DNA of 25,641 nt from contig CAYXWN010000029.1 in the NCBI GenBank assembly GCA_964468815.1, positions 1 through 25,641 on the forward strand, written 5' to 3'. Below are positions 6,397 through 15,174 of this stretch, piece after piece. The translations under genes were made by a program, and so were the position numbers. Under the pieces are notes generated by a model, which was not told the DNA's origin, did no database searches, and saw nothing but the letters and a program-made list of their open reading frames with translations. The stretch is from UMGS621 sp964468815. Lineage in GTDB: Bacteria > Bacillota > Clostridia > Christensenellales > Borkfalkiaceae. Within the stretch, counting starts at the first letter, position 1, and every line of letters begins with the position of its first letter.

Positions 6397-7644
6397 TTAA
6401 CCGTCGATCTCCAGATAAAGCGGATGCGCCGCGGTCAGTGCGGCAACTTCCTTTCTCACGGCATCGAAGCAAGCCTCTTTTTCCCGAATTACGCGAACGA
6501 TCAATTTTGCGACCGTTCGACAATCGTCTTCCGTAAAACCGCGCGTGGTGACGGACGGCGTTCCGACGCGTATTCCGCTCGTGACGAACGGGGACAGCGG
6601 ATCGAACGGAATCGCGTTTTTATTGACGGTGATATTCACCTCGTCCAACATCCGCTCCAATTCCTTGCCGGTCACGCCCGTATCGCGCAAACCAACCAAC
6701 ATCAAATGATTGTCCGTTCCGCCCGACACGAGATTGATCCCTTCTGACAAAAAGGTTTCGCTCATCGCCTTTGCGTTCTTCAATATCTGCTCTTGATAAC
6801 GCGCAAATTCGGGTTTTAACGCCTCGCCGAACGCTACCGCCTTAGCGGCGATCACATGCATCAACGGACCGCCTTGCGTGCCCGGGAAAACCGCCTTGTC
6901 AATCATCTTTGCATACTTTTCTTTACACAAAATAACGCCGCCGCGCGGACCTCTCAACGTCTTGTGCGTAGTCGTCGTGACGAAATCGGCATACGGTACG
7001 GGGCTAGGATGCAATCCTGCGGCAACCAATCCGGCAATATGCGCGATATCCACCATCATGTACGCGCCAACGAGATCGCAGATCACGCGAATCCGCTCGA
7101 AATCCAAAAAACGAGGATAGGCGGAAGCACCCGAAACGATGATCTTCGGCTGAACCTCTAACGCCAAACGCTCCAACTCGTCGTAATCGACGCGCCCCGT
7201 TTCTTCCGAAACGCCGTAACCGACCGCGTTGAAATACGTGCCGGAAACGGTAACGGGACTGCCGTGCGTAAGGTGTCCGCCGTGCGCCAAACTCATGCCT
7301 AAAATGGTATTGCCCGGTTTTAAGCAAGCAAAATAAACGGCGAAATTGGCGTTTGCTCCCGAATGAGGTTGCACGTTGGCATGCTCTGCGCCGAATAACT
7401 TCTTGACTCGTTCGATCGCCAAATTTTCCGCGATATCCACGTACTGACAACCGCCGTAATAGCGATGCGCCGGATACCCCTCCGCATATTTGTTCGTCAG
7501 ATGACTGCCCATCGCTTCCATGACTGCCGGCGAAACGAAATTTTCGCTCGCAATCAACTCGATGTTCGCACGTTGCCGTGCAAGTTCTTGCATCAATCCC
7601 TCGTACAACGCGGGATCGCTTCTTTTTACCGCTTCAAAATCCAT
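6397..7644 (-). CDS. glyA: Serine hydroxymethyltransferase
   Basis: This pyridoxal-phosphate enzyme interconverts serine and glycine while charging tetrahydrofolate with a one-carbon unit. The 415-residue protein has the full family length. The conserved segments are IELIASENFVSP (28-39), the HSGANAN region (94-100) and the cofactor-binding lysine Lys228 in FVTTTTHKTLRGPRGG. I place the start at ATG 7644, eight bases after a GGAGGA ribosome binding site; an in-frame extension up to 7740 has no homology and no such site. It lies 124 bp after trxA. That gap holds a weak promoter-like pair (TTGCAA, 17 bp, TAAAAA), so glyA may be read both from the upstream operon and by itself. Its cofactor is made by pdxST in the same window. 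Confidence 0.97.
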   Translation of the reverse strand: MDFEAVKRSDPALYEGLMQELARQRANIELIASENFVSPAVMEAMGSHLTNKYAEGYPAHRYYGGCQYVDIAENLAIERVKKLFGAEHANVQPHSGANANFAVYFACLKPGNTILGMSLAHGGHLTHGSPVTVSGTYFNAVGYGVSEETGRVDYDELERLALEVQPKIIVSGASAYPRFLDFERIRVICDLVGAYMMVDIAHIAGLVAAGLHPSPVPYADFVTTTTHKTLRGPRGGVILCKEKYAKMIDKAVFPGTQGGPLMHVIAAKAVAFGEALKPEFARYQEQILKNAKAMSETFLSEGINLVSGGTDNHLMLVGLRDTGVTGKELERMLDEVNITVNKNAIPFDPLSPFVTSGIRVGTPSVTTRGFTEDDCRTVAKLIVRVIREKEACFDAVRKEVAALTAAHPLYLEIDG

Positions 7645-7701
7645 CGCCGTTATCCTCCATGGCGTTTTTATGAAACCGTCAAGCGGCTTGCAAAAATAAT
7701 T

Positions 7702-7735
7702 TTTCGCGTCGTTTTCGCTCTTTTCATCCGCGAAA
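7702..7735 (-). other. Inverted repeat in the trxA-glyA gap
   Basis: TTTCGCG (7702-7708) and CGCGAAA (7729-7735) can pair around a 20-base loop. On the minus strand a mostly T stretch follows a few bases later. It could be a weak terminator or attenuator between trxA and glyA. The large loop makes this uncertain. Confidence 0.25.
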
Positions 7736-7768
7736 CGCAAATAACCGCCGTCAGTTTTCTCGTTTGTA

Positions 7769-8092
7769 TTACAAATATTTCTTCACGAGATCGGAAAGTT
7801 CCGCCTTTGACGTAAGGCCGATCGTCTTATCCGCCAACTCGCCCTTTTTGAAAACGAAAAGCGCCGGAATAGACATGATCCCGTACCGCAAAGCAAGGGC
7901 TTCGTTCTCATCGACGTTGACCTTGACGACCTTAATCTTATCGCCCATCGCAGAGGCAAACTCCGCAAGAACGGGCGTTTGCATCTTGCACGGCATACAC
8001 CACGCCGCCCAAAAATCCGCTAAAACGGGAGTATCGCCCGCAATCAACGAATCGAACTCTTCCACCGAATGGACTTCGTAAATTTCACTCAT
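7769..8092 (-). CDS. trxA: Thioredoxin with a WCMPC active site
   Basis: Thioredoxin reduces disulfides of cytoplasmic proteins. The 107-residue protein has standard length and fold markers: DFWAAWCMPCKMQTP (26-40) with redox cysteines 32 and 35, and the conserved cis-proline segment YGIMSIPALFVFKKGE. The active site has Met where classical thioredoxins have Gly (WCGPC), which probably changes redox potential or partner choice. The start ATG follows an AGGAGA site. Its beginning overlaps the upstream RseC-like gene by 8 bp, so the two redox genes are coupled. No thioredoxin reductase gene is in the window. Confidence 0.93.
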   Translation of the reverse strand: MSEIYEVHSVEEFDSLIAGDTPVLADFWAAWCMPCKMQTPVLAEFASAMGDKIKVVKVNVDENEALALRYGIMSIPALFVFKKGELADKTIGLTSKAELSDLVKKYL

Positions 8093-8489
8093 TGTTCTTC
8101 TCCTTTATTTGAATGATCGTAGGCAGAAAACCGCGCTTTTTTTTGACCAGTCGATCCGCCGCCCACACGATAGTATAACTCAAAAGCATAAAAATTACAC
8201 CCAGAAGAAGCATCCACAATTCCCCCCAAAGGCTTCCCAACAAAAGTCCTGCGGCAAGCGCGGCAAGCGGAATCAAAAAGACGATCACCGTCGCCGCAAG
8301 GCGAGAACCCTCGGAGATAGAAACTTCTACCAAATCTCCCTCCGCCGCGCCGACGGAATTTTCCGCCAAAAGTTCCTTACCTTCTCCGCTCTTGGCACAA
8401 CGGTTGCAGCCTGCGCAACCGCCCGACGGGCGCATGGAAACAACGGCGTTCTTTCCCTCGGTTCCGGTTACTCTTCCCGTTTCAAGCAT
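8085..8489 (-). CDS. RseC/MucC-family membrane protein (SoxR-reducing type)
   Basis: The 134-residue protein has a short N-terminal domain carrying a cysteine motif CAGCNRC (Cys25, Cys28, Cys31), then two membrane helices (about residues 66-88 and 91-110), and a basic cytoplasmic tail. This order matches the RseC/MucC family, members of which accompany the Rnf/Rsx electron-transfer complex and help reduce the SoxR iron-sulfur cluster. No rnf genes are near. It overlaps hisS by 22 bp and trxA by 8 bp, so it is made with thioredoxin and may form a redox pair with it; that link is inference. No clear ribosome binding site precedes the ATG, which suggests translational coupling to hisS. Confidence 0.75.
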   Translation of the reverse strand: MLETGRVTGTEGKNAVVSMRPSGGCAGCNRCAKSGEGKELLAENSVGAAEGDLVEVSISEGSRLAATVIVFLIPLAALAAGLLLGSLWGELWMLLLGVIFMLLSYTIVWAADRLVKKKRGFLPTIIQIKEKNNE

Positions 8490-9721
8490 ATCGAAGAAAG
8501 TTCGGAGAGAGGAACGGTACGCTCCGTTCCGTCCTCCATACGTTTCAGTTTTACAACGCCGCTCGAAAGTTCGTCAGCCCCCAGCACCGCGACGTAACGT
8601 ACGTTTAATTTATCCGCAAACTTAAACTGCGCTTTGACCGAACGGTTTACCGAATCGGTTTCCGCAGACACGCCGTCTTTCCGCAGAGATTCGGTCAACC
8701 GAAACGCCGCAAGACGCGCTTCTTCCCCGACGGGCACGACGTAAACGTCCGTCCGTCGGAGCGGAAGTTTCACGCCCGTTTGATTCAACAATAACAATAA
8801 ACGCTCCAAGCCCAAGCCGAAGCCCACGCCCGGAACGGAAGCGCCGCCCATATCCGCAATCAAACCGTCGTATCTGCCACCGCCGCACACCGTTCCTTGC
8901 GCACCGATCGCGGAAGAAACAAATTCAAATACCGTTTTGGTATAATAATCCAAGCCGCGCACGATATACGGATTGACCGAAAATTCGACGCCCGCCGCCG
9001 TCAACAGCGATTTTACCCCTTCAAAATGATCTCGACAATCGTCGCAGAGATAATCTAAAATAACGGGAGCGTTTTTCCCGATTTCCGCACAGCGCTCGTT
9101 CTTGCAATCCAAAATCCGAAGCGGATTCTTCTCGAAACGCTCGCGGCAATTCTCGCACATCTCCGAAAGATGAGGTGCGAAATATGCCTTTAACGCCTCG
9201 TTAAACGCCTTGCGGCAATCCTTACAACCGATCGAATTGAGATTCAGTTGCAAATCTTTTACCTGCAAACGGTCAAAAAACGCCTTTGCGAGCAAAATCA
9301 CCTCGGCATCCGCAACGGGAGAGTTCGAACCGAAACTTTCCACGCCGAATTGGTGAAACTCTCTGAGTCGACCTGCCTGCGGACGCTCGTAACGGAAACA
9401 CGACGTTATATAGTAAAGTTTCAGCGGCAACGCACGCCCCGAAAGATTTTCCACAAAACTCCGCGCGACGCCTGCCGTTCCCTCCGGCTTTAACGTAATG
9501 CTTCTGCCACCCTTGTCCAAAAAGGTGTACATTTCTTTGTTTACGACGTCCGTCGTATCGCCGATTCCACGCAAAAACACTTCCGTATGCTCAAACGTGG
9601 GCGTACGGATCTCCTCAAAACGATATAAACGCGTCACTTCGCGCGCGATTGATTCGAGATATTGCCACTGCCAGCTTTCCTCGGGGAGAACGTCTCTCGT
9701 TCCCTTGGGTATATTGATCAT
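8468..9721 (-). CDS. hisS: Histidyl-tRNA synthetase
   Basis: This class II enzyme charges tRNA-His with histidine. The 417-residue protein begins with GTRDVLPEE (7-15), followed by motif 1 (IRTPTFEHTEVF), motif 2 (YRYERPQAGRLREFHQFGVE read here as CFRYERPQAGR), the histidine-specific motifs (LDYYTKTVFEF and GGGRYDGL) and motif 3 (GFGLGLERLLLLL). The C-terminal anticodon-binding domain (about 325-417) is complete. A cysteine-rich insert around residues 165-210 is typical of clostridial HisRS. It starts 10 bp after hslU with an AGAGGA site and ends 22 bp inside the next gene. No T-box leader is present, so hisS is probably expressed from the comM operon. Confidence 0.96.
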   Translation of the reverse strand: MINIPKGTRDVLPEESWQWQYLESIAREVTRLYRFEEIRTPTFEHTEVFLRGIGDTTDVVNKEMYTFLDKGGRSITLKPEGTAGVARSFVENLSGRALPLKLYYITSCFRYERPQAGRLREFHQFGVESFGSNSPVADAEVILLAKAFFDRLQVKDLQLNLNSIGCKDCRKAFNEALKAYFAPHLSEMCENCRERFEKNPLRILDCKNERCAEIGKNAPVILDYLCDDCRDHFEGVKSLLTAAGVEFSVNPYIVRGLDYYTKTVFEFVSSAIGAQGTVCGGGRYDGLIADMGGASVPGVGFGLGLERLLLLLNQTGVKLPLRRTDVYVVPVGEEARLAAFRLTESLRKDGVSAETDSVNRSVKAQFKFADKLNVRYVAVLGADELSSGVVKLKRMEDGTERTVPLSELSSICLKREE

Positions 9722-9731
9722 AGCGTTCCTC

Positions 9732-11039
9732 TTATAAAATGTATTTTTTCAAATCTTTCTCTTTCGCCTTTTCCAAACGGTCGAGAACGTAACGCTTGTC
9801 GATCACCACTTCGGCGGTCGGATAGTCGCCGCCCGCGTTGAACGAAATGTCTTCCAACAAATTTTCCATGACCGTATGAAGCCGACGCGCCCCGATATCC
9901 TCGGAGGTGAGATTCATGTATTCCGCAAACGCGGCGATTTCTTCGATCGCCTCGTCCGTAAATTTCAAGTCGATGTGATCGACGGCGAGCAACGTCGCGT
10001 ACTGCCGCGTAATGGCGTTCTGCGGCGTGGTGAGAATTTTAACGAAATCCTGCTTCGTAAGGCTTTCCAATTCTACCAGAATGGGGAAACGTCCCTGTAA
10101 TTCGGGAATCATGTCCGACACCTTCGACACGTGGAACGCGCCTGCCGCGATAAAGAGAATATAATCCGTCTTGACCGGTCCGTATTTGGTCATGACCGTC
10201 GATCCCTCTACGATGGGGAGAATATCCCGTTGAACGCCCTCGCGCGAAACGTCTTGTCCGCCGTTGTTTGATTTGTTCGCGATCTTATCAATTTCGTCGA
10301 TAAAGATGATCCCCTCGTTCTCCGCACGGCGAACCGCTTCGGTAATCACCGCGTCGTTGTCGATCAAGCGGTCGGATTCCTCCGCGACGATGATATTGCG
10401 CGCTTCTTTGACGGCGATCTTTCTCTTCTTTTTCTTCTTCGGCATAAACTCGGCGAAAATATTGCCGATGTTAATTTCCGTTCCGCTCCCCGGCACGAGT
10501 TCCATGGTTTTGGGAGTGTCCGCCACTTCCATTTCGATCAACTCGTTATCGTATCTGCCGCGCTGTAAATTTTCAAGAATTTGCGCCTTGAATACGTCCG
10601 TCGCGAGATCGCCCTTTTCTTGCTTTCTCGCTTCCATCAAAATAGACGTCAACTTTTCTTCCGCAATCTTGTTCGCCTTTGCGCTGACGCGCTTAAACTG
10701 CTCTTCTTTTACGAGGCGCACGCTGCACTCGGTCAGATCGCGGATCATGCTTTCCACGTCCCGTCCGACGTACCCGACCTCGGTATACTTAGTCGCCTCG
10801 ATCTTGATAAAAGGTGCGCCGACGAGTTTTGCAAGACGACGAGCGATCTCGGTCTTTCCGACGCCCGTCGGACCTTTCATGATAATATTTTTAGGCGTAA
10901 TCTCCTCCATTTCTTCGGGAGCGAGTTTACTTCTTCTGTAACGGTTGCGGAGAGCGATCGCGACGGCGCGCTTCGCCTTATCCTGCCCCACTACGTATTT
11001 ATCCAATTCGTTTACGATTTGTTTGGGCGTTAAATCCAT
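9732..11039 (-). CDS. hslU: HslU (ClpY), ATPase subunit of the HslUV protease
   Basis: HslU is a hexameric AAA+ unfoldase that feeds substrates to the HslV peptidase. The 435-residue protein starts with TPKQIVNELDKYVVGQD, has Walker A GPTGVGKT at 56-63, an inserted I-domain (about 105-230) with a KKKKKR stretch, Walker B IIFIDEIDKIA, and sensor II GARRLHTVMENLLEDI near residue 390. The C-terminus ends KKYIL, which fits the family pattern of a tail that docks into HslV. An AAGGAGGT site seven bases before the ATG is among the strongest in the window. It follows hslV by 11 bp. It is not ClpX: it lacks the N-terminal zinc domain and carries the HslU I-domain. Confidence 0.96.
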   Translation of the reverse strand: MDLTPKQIVNELDKYVVGQDKAKRAVAIALRNRYRRSKLAPEEMEEITPKNIIMKGPTGVGKTEIARRLAKLVGAPFIKIEATKYTEVGYVGRDVESMIRDLTECSVRLVKEEQFKRVSAKANKIAEEKLTSILMEARKQEKGDLATDVFKAQILENLQRGRYDNELIEMEVADTPKTMELVPGSGTEINIGNIFAEFMPKKKKKRKIAVKEARNIIVAEESDRLIDNDAVITEAVRRAENEGIIFIDEIDKIANKSNNGGQDVSREGVQRDILPIVEGSTVMTKYGPVKTDYILFIAAGAFHVSKVSDMIPELQGRFPILVELESLTKQDFVKILTTPQNAITRQYATLLAVDHIDLKFTDEAIEEIAAFAEYMNLTSEDIGARRLHTVMENLLEDISFNAGGDYPTAEVVIDKRYVLDRLEKAKEKDLKKYIL

Positions 11040-11050
11040 TTGTTACCTCC

Positions 11051-11584
11051 TTACAGCACTTCGCACGTGATGTGATCGTTGGTGAAAACGCAAATCTCGC
11101 TCGCGATTTTCAAGGACTTTTTGACGATTTCTTCCGCCGTATAATCGGTTTCCTGCGCCAAAGCGCGCGCCGCGGCAAGGGCATAATTGCCGCCGCTTCC
11201 GATCGCGCAAATTCCGTCTTCCGGCTCGATAACCTCACCCGATCCCGAAACGATCAAAAGCGTGGTCGCGTCCGCCGTAATCATCATGGCTTCCAACTTT
11301 CCGGCCGTTCCCTTTCTCCACTGCTCGGCAAGTTCCACCGCGCTGCGCATTAAGTTGCCCGAAAACTTGTTGAGCATTTCTTCAAACCGCTCGGACAGAC
11401 TGAACGCGTCCGCCACCGCGCCGGCAAAGCCGAAAATCACCTTGTCGTTGTAAATGCGCCGCACTTTTACGGCGTTGTTCTTAAAAATCACCGACTGCGA
11501 CATTGTAACCTGTCCGTCGCCGGCAATCGCCGTCTGCCCGTTCTTTTTGACCGCGCAGATCGTCGTACCTCTCATTTCTTCCAT
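11051..11584 (-). CDS. hslV: HslV (ClpQ), peptidase subunit of the HslUV protease
   Basis: HslV is a proteasome-like threonine peptidase forming a double ring capped by HslU. The 177-residue protein starts MEEMRG and then TTICAVKKNG; Thr7 aligns with the catalytic N-terminal threonine, so a six-residue propeptide would be removed. Other family markers are IAGDGQVT, KVRRIYNDKVIFGFAGAVADA and AIGSGGNYALAAARAL. The start is ATG 11584, placed by an AAAGGAGGA site; a longer in-frame reading to 11614 overlaps trmFO and has no support. It lies 2 bp after trmFO. In Bacillus xerC sits between trmFO and hslV; here it does not. Confidence 0.95.
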   Translation of the reverse strand: MEEMRGTTICAVKKNGQTAIAGDGQVTMSQSVIFKNNAVKVRRIYNDKVIFGFAGAVADAFSLSERFEEMLNKFSGNLMRSAVELAEQWRKGTAGKLEAMMITADATTLLIVSGSGEVIEPEDGICAIGSGGNYALAAARALAQETDYTAEEIVKKSLKIASEICVFTNDHITCEVL

Positions 11585-11586
11585 TT

Positions 11587-12888
11587 TTATTCCTCCTTTA
11601 AGTTCCGAATCCAATTTAGCGAACGTTCCGCATACCGCCGTTTTTTCTCCGCCTTGTCCCGAATCCGTTCGGGAAAGGGCTGCAATATGCCGTAGTTCGC
11701 GTTCATCGGTTGATAATTTTCATTTTGACGGGACGCGTAATTGACGAGCGCCCCCAAAACCGTTTCGTCCGTAAACGAATATTCCGCTTTTCCGTTCAGT
11801 ACGCGAAAAAGATTCATCGCCGCAACCAAACCGGACGCCGCGCTCTCCACGTACCCCTCTACCCCCGTAATCTGCCCGGCGAGATAGACGGCTTGCGTTC
11901 CCTTTACGCGAAATCCGTTTTCCAACGCGACGGGCGCGTTGACGTAAGTGTTGCGGTGCATGACGCCGTAACGGTAAAATTCTGCGTTGCGCAATGCCGG
12001 AATCATGGAAAACACGCGCTTTTGCTCCGAGAAAGTAAGATTTGTCTGAAATCCGACGAGATTATACATCTCTCCGGCGACGTCTTCTTTCCGAAGTTGC
12101 AAGCAAGCGTAATGCGGCTTTTTCGTGATCGGATCGCGCAAGCCCTTGGGTTTTAACGGTCCGAACCGCAAAGTATCCTCTCCGCGCGCAGCCATCACCT
12201 CGACGGGCATACACCCCTCAAACACGTCGTTTTGCTCGAACGCGTGCAACGTCGCGCGTTCCGCGGTGCAAAGCGCGTGATAAAACGCCAAATATTCCTC
12301 TTTTTCCATGGGACAGTTGATATGATCGCCCACACCGTCCCGATAGCGATCGCCGACGAAAGCGCGACTCATATCCACCGAATCTCCCGCAACGATCGGC
12401 GCGGACGCATCGTAAAAACCGAGTGCGCCGCCGGTCAGCCGAGCAAGTTCTTCGGATAAGGCGTCCGTCGTAAGAGGGCCTGTCGCAATAACGACGGGAA
12501 CGCTCGTATCGATCGTTTTCACCTCTTCCGAACGAAATTCGATATCCGAATGAGAAAGCAAACGATCGGTCAACCTCTTTGCAAACGCCTCTCGATCGAC
12601 GGCAAGCGCGTTCCCTGCCGGAACGCGACAAGCGTCCGCCGCCTCGATGACGGATGAACCGAGCAAGCGCAATTCTTCTTTCAACAGTCCGCAAGCATTG
12701 GCGAATACGTCGTTGGATTTGAGCGAATTACTGCACACCAACTCGCCGAACAGCGGACTGTGATGCGCCGGCGTACGCCCTTCGGGCTTAATATCGAACA
12801 GAACGACCTTTACGCCGCGATCGGCAAGATACAACGCCGCTTCCGTTCCGGCAAGCCCTGCGCCTATTACCTTAACCGTCGGACTCAT
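11587..12888 (-). CDS. trmFO: TrmFO, folate/FAD-dependent tRNA m5U54 methyltransferase
   Basis: TrmFO makes 5-methyluridine at position 54 of the tRNA T-loop using methylenetetrahydrofolate and reduced FAD. The 433-residue protein has the FAD-binding GAGLAGTEAALYL at its N-terminus, the GELVCSNSLKSN segment with a conserved cysteine, and FEGCMPVEVMAARGEDTLRFGPLKPKGL with the second conserved cysteine. The C-terminal region has the GQITGVEGYVESAASGL signature. Its ATG lies 17 bp inside topA and its stop is 2 bp before hslV. glyA, a producer of methylenetetrahydrofolate, lies farther down the same transcription direction. Confidence 0.95.
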   Translation of the reverse strand: MSPTVKVIGAGLAGTEAALYLADRGVKVVLFDIKPEGRTPAHHSPLFGELVCSNSLKSNDVFANACGLLKEELRLLGSSVIEAADACRVPAGNALAVDREAFAKRLTDRLLSHSDIEFRSEEVKTIDTSVPVVIATGPLTTDALSEELARLTGGALGFYDASAPIVAGDSVDMSRAFVGDRYRDGVGDHINCPMEKEEYLAFYHALCTAERATLHAFEQNDVFEGCMPVEVMAARGEDTLRFGPLKPKGLRDPITKKPHYACLQLRKEDVAGEMYNLVGFQTNLTFSEQKRVFSMIPALRNAEFYRYGVMHRNTYVNAPVALENGFRVKGTQAVYLAGQITGVEGYVESAASGLVAAMNLFRVLNGKAEYSFTDETVLGALVNYASRQNENYQPMNANYGILQPFPERIRDKAEKKRRYAERSLNWIRNLKEE

Positions 12889-15163
12889 GTTTTTCTTCTT
12901 TATAATCGCATTTTTTAGAAGAGCAGCAAACCGTATCTTTTATCGAAACGAGATACTTGCCGCACTTCGGGCACTTTTTCCCCGTCGGAATTTCCCAACT
13001 CATAAATCGACAATCGGGATAGCGCGTACAACCGAAAAAGACGCGTCCGCCCTTGGACGTCAACTTTTGCGTCGGCGCGCCGCAATCCGGACAAATTCCC
13101 ACCTTTTCCGCCAAACTTTCCGTCGTTTTGCAAGAGGGGCACAGTAAATACTTTCCGTACTGCCCGTCGCGCTCTACCATCTGCGCGCCGCATTTTTTAC
13201 AACGAACCTCCGACTTCTTTTCGTCCAACGGTCTGCTGTTTTTACACTTCGGATAGTTGCTGCACGCCAAAAATCTGCCGTATTTGCCCTCGCGCTCCAC
13301 CATCGTTCCGCCGCACTTCTCACAAATAATGTCGGTGGGAATTACCACCTTTTCGTTGACGGGCTTGATATTTTCGCAATTCGGATAATTACTGCACGCG
13401 TAATAACTGCCGAATTTTCCGCTCTTGATCCGCATGGGTGCGCCGCACTTCTCGCACATGACGTCCGTCAACTCGGACTTTTCCAACTCGACGGAGAAAT
13501 CCCGATAAAAGTCGGCGATCAGTTTGTGCCAATCCTTTCCGCCCTCGCCGATATCGTCTAAACTGTCCTCCATATGCGCGGTAAAGGAAATATCCATGAT
13601 ATCCGGGAAAAACTTAACCAAAAAGTCGATCAGCCGATAGGAAATTTCGTTCGGGACGAGGAATTTCCCCTCTTTTTTGACGTAAGAACGCTTCTTTTCG
13701 GTCAGTTTGTTCATGATCGTCGCATACGTAGACGGTCTTCCGATCCCCTTTTCTTCCATCGCCTTGATCAACGTGGCTTCGGTATAGCGCGTGGGGGGCT
13801 TGGTGAATTTCTGCTCCGCCTTGATCGAATTTTGTTTGAGTGCCTCGCCCTCAACCAATTCGGGGAGCAAGCCGCCGCCCGTTCCGTCGTCCTCTTCTTC
13901 CTTTTTGCTGTCGTCGTAAACAGCCAAATAGCCCTTAAAGAGAAGGGTTTTTCCCGTCGTCTTAAAGCCGTAATCCGCACAGACGGTATCCAGCGATACG
14001 CTGTTATATTGCGCTTCCGCCATCTGAGATGCGACGAACCGCTCGTAAATAAGTTTATACAGACGGTAATGCTGATGATCCAAAATTCCTTTCACCCGAT
14101 CGGGCGTGACCGTTACATCAATCGGACGAATCGCTTCGTGCGCGTCTTGCGCGTTCGCTTTGGTTTTATAAATATTGGGCTTCGTCGGCGCGTACTGCTC
14201 GCCGTAATTCGCGCGGATCATCTTTAACGCGGCGTCTTGCGCTTCCTTGGAAATCCGAACGGAGTCCGTTCTCATATAGGTAATCAAAGCGAGGTTGCCG
14301 TTTTCGGTTTCGATTCCCTCGTAAAGATGCTGCGCGATCTGCATGACTTGCGGCGCGGTGAGACTCAGTTTGCTTGAACCGTCCTGCTGCAAGGTACTCG
14401 TGGTAAACGGCGCGGGCGCATGCGATTTCGTAACGCTCTTTTTCAGATTTTTGACCGTGAAATCCTTTCCTTTGACCGCTTCGAGCACGGCGTCCGCCTG
14501 CTCCTTGTTTTCGGGCTTAAACTTCTTGCCCTTATAATCGTTTAACAGCGCCTTAAAGGGCGTAAAGCCCGTCTTTTCCAAAAACGCCGTGATATTCCAA
14601 TATTCCTTGGGGACGAACGCGGCGATTTCACGCTCGCGATCCACCACCATTTCCAACGCGACCGATTGCACGCGTCCCGCGGAAAGATTGTCCGACAACT
14701 GCAAGCTCGCCGACGGGGAAATGCTGTACCCCACGAGACGGTCGAGAACGCGCCGCGCTTGTTGCGCGTCCACCAAATCCATATCAATGGAACGGGGATT
14801 TTCCAAAGCGGCTTTGACCGCTTTTTCGGTAATCTCGTTGAATACGATACGCGCCATTCTGCTTTCGTCCAACTTTAAGACTTCCGCAAGATGCCAAGAA
14901 ATGGCTTCTCCCTCACGGTCCGGGTCGGTTGCGAGATAAACTTTATCCGCTTTCGCAGCCTTTTCCGCAAGGCGCTTGATATCCGCCTTTTTATCCTCGT
15001 TGATCTCGTAATAAGGCTCAAAGTTCTTGGAAAAATTGATCCCCATGCGCTTGGTCGGGAGATCCCGTACGTGACCTTTGCTCGCCTCTACCTTGTATTT
15101 TCCTTTCAAAAATTTCTCGATGGTTTTCGCCTTATGCGGCGACTCCACAATAATTAAATCCAT
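12872..15163 (-). CDS. topA: DNA topoisomerase I (type IA)
   Basis: Topoisomerase I relaxes negative supercoils by transient single-strand cleavage. The 763-residue protein has the N-terminal Toprim domain (IIVESPHKAKTIEKFL, residues 4-19, and ATDPDREGEAISWHL, 78-92), the RVQSVAL segment (164-170), and catalytic Tyr296 in ITYMRTDSVRIS. After about residue 570 come five CxxC zinc-ribbon repeats, including a degenerate last one (CPKCGKYLVSIKDTVCCSSKKC in outline). The start ATG follows an AAGGAG site. It lies 11 bp after dprA and overlaps trmFO by 17 bp, the dprA-topA-trmFO order of Bacillota. Confidence 0.96.
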   Translation of the reverse strand: MDLIIVESPHKAKTIEKFLKGKYKVEASKGHVRDLPTKRMGINFSKNFEPYYEINEDKKADIKRLAEKAAKADKVYLATDPDREGEAISWHLAEVLKLDESRMARIVFNEITEKAVKAALENPRSIDMDLVDAQQARRVLDRLVGYSISPSASLQLSDNLSAGRVQSVALEMVVDREREIAAFVPKEYWNITAFLEKTGFTPFKALLNDYKGKKFKPENKEQADAVLEAVKGKDFTVKNLKKSVTKSHAPAPFTTSTLQQDGSSKLSLTAPQVMQIAQHLYEGIETENGNLALITYMRTDSVRISKEAQDAALKMIRANYGEQYAPTKPNIYKTKANAQDAHEAIRPIDVTVTPDRVKGILDHQHYRLYKLIYERFVASQMAEAQYNSVSLDTVCADYGFKTTGKTLLFKGYLAVYDDSKKEEEDDGTGGGLLPELVEGEALKQNSIKAEQKFTKPPTRYTEATLIKAMEEKGIGRPSTYATIMNKLTEKKRSYVKKEGKFLVPNEISYRLIDFLVKFFPDIMDISFTAHMEDSLDDIGEGGKDWHKLIADFYRDFSVELEKSELTDVMCEKCGAPMRIKSGKFGSYYACSNYPNCENIKPVNEKVVIPTDIICEKCGGTMVEREGKYGRFLACSNYPKCKNSRPLDEKKSEVRCKKCGAQMVERDGQYGKYLLCPSCKTTESLAEKVGICPDCGAPTQKLTSKGGRVFFGCTRYPDCRFMSWEIPTGKKCPKCGKYLVSIKDTVCCSSKKCDYKEEKHESDG

Positions 15164-15174
15164 TCTGCTCCTTA

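Noticed and set aside
7650..7690. Promoter directly before glyA (TTGCAA, 17 bp, TAAAAA)
   Set aside because: Only four of six matches in each element; kept as a remark under glyA rather than as a feature.
7645..7740. N-terminal extension of glyA
   Set aside because: In frame but upstream of the GGAGGA site, without homology to the family; the 7644 start gives the normal length.
9449..9457. TTTTCCACA within hisS as a DnaA box
   Set aside because: Single one-mismatch copy inside a conserved coding region; expected by chance.
13574..14227. 217-residue open frame on the plus strand
   Set aside because: Fully antisense to topA, arginine- and phenylalanine-rich, no ribosome binding site or domain.
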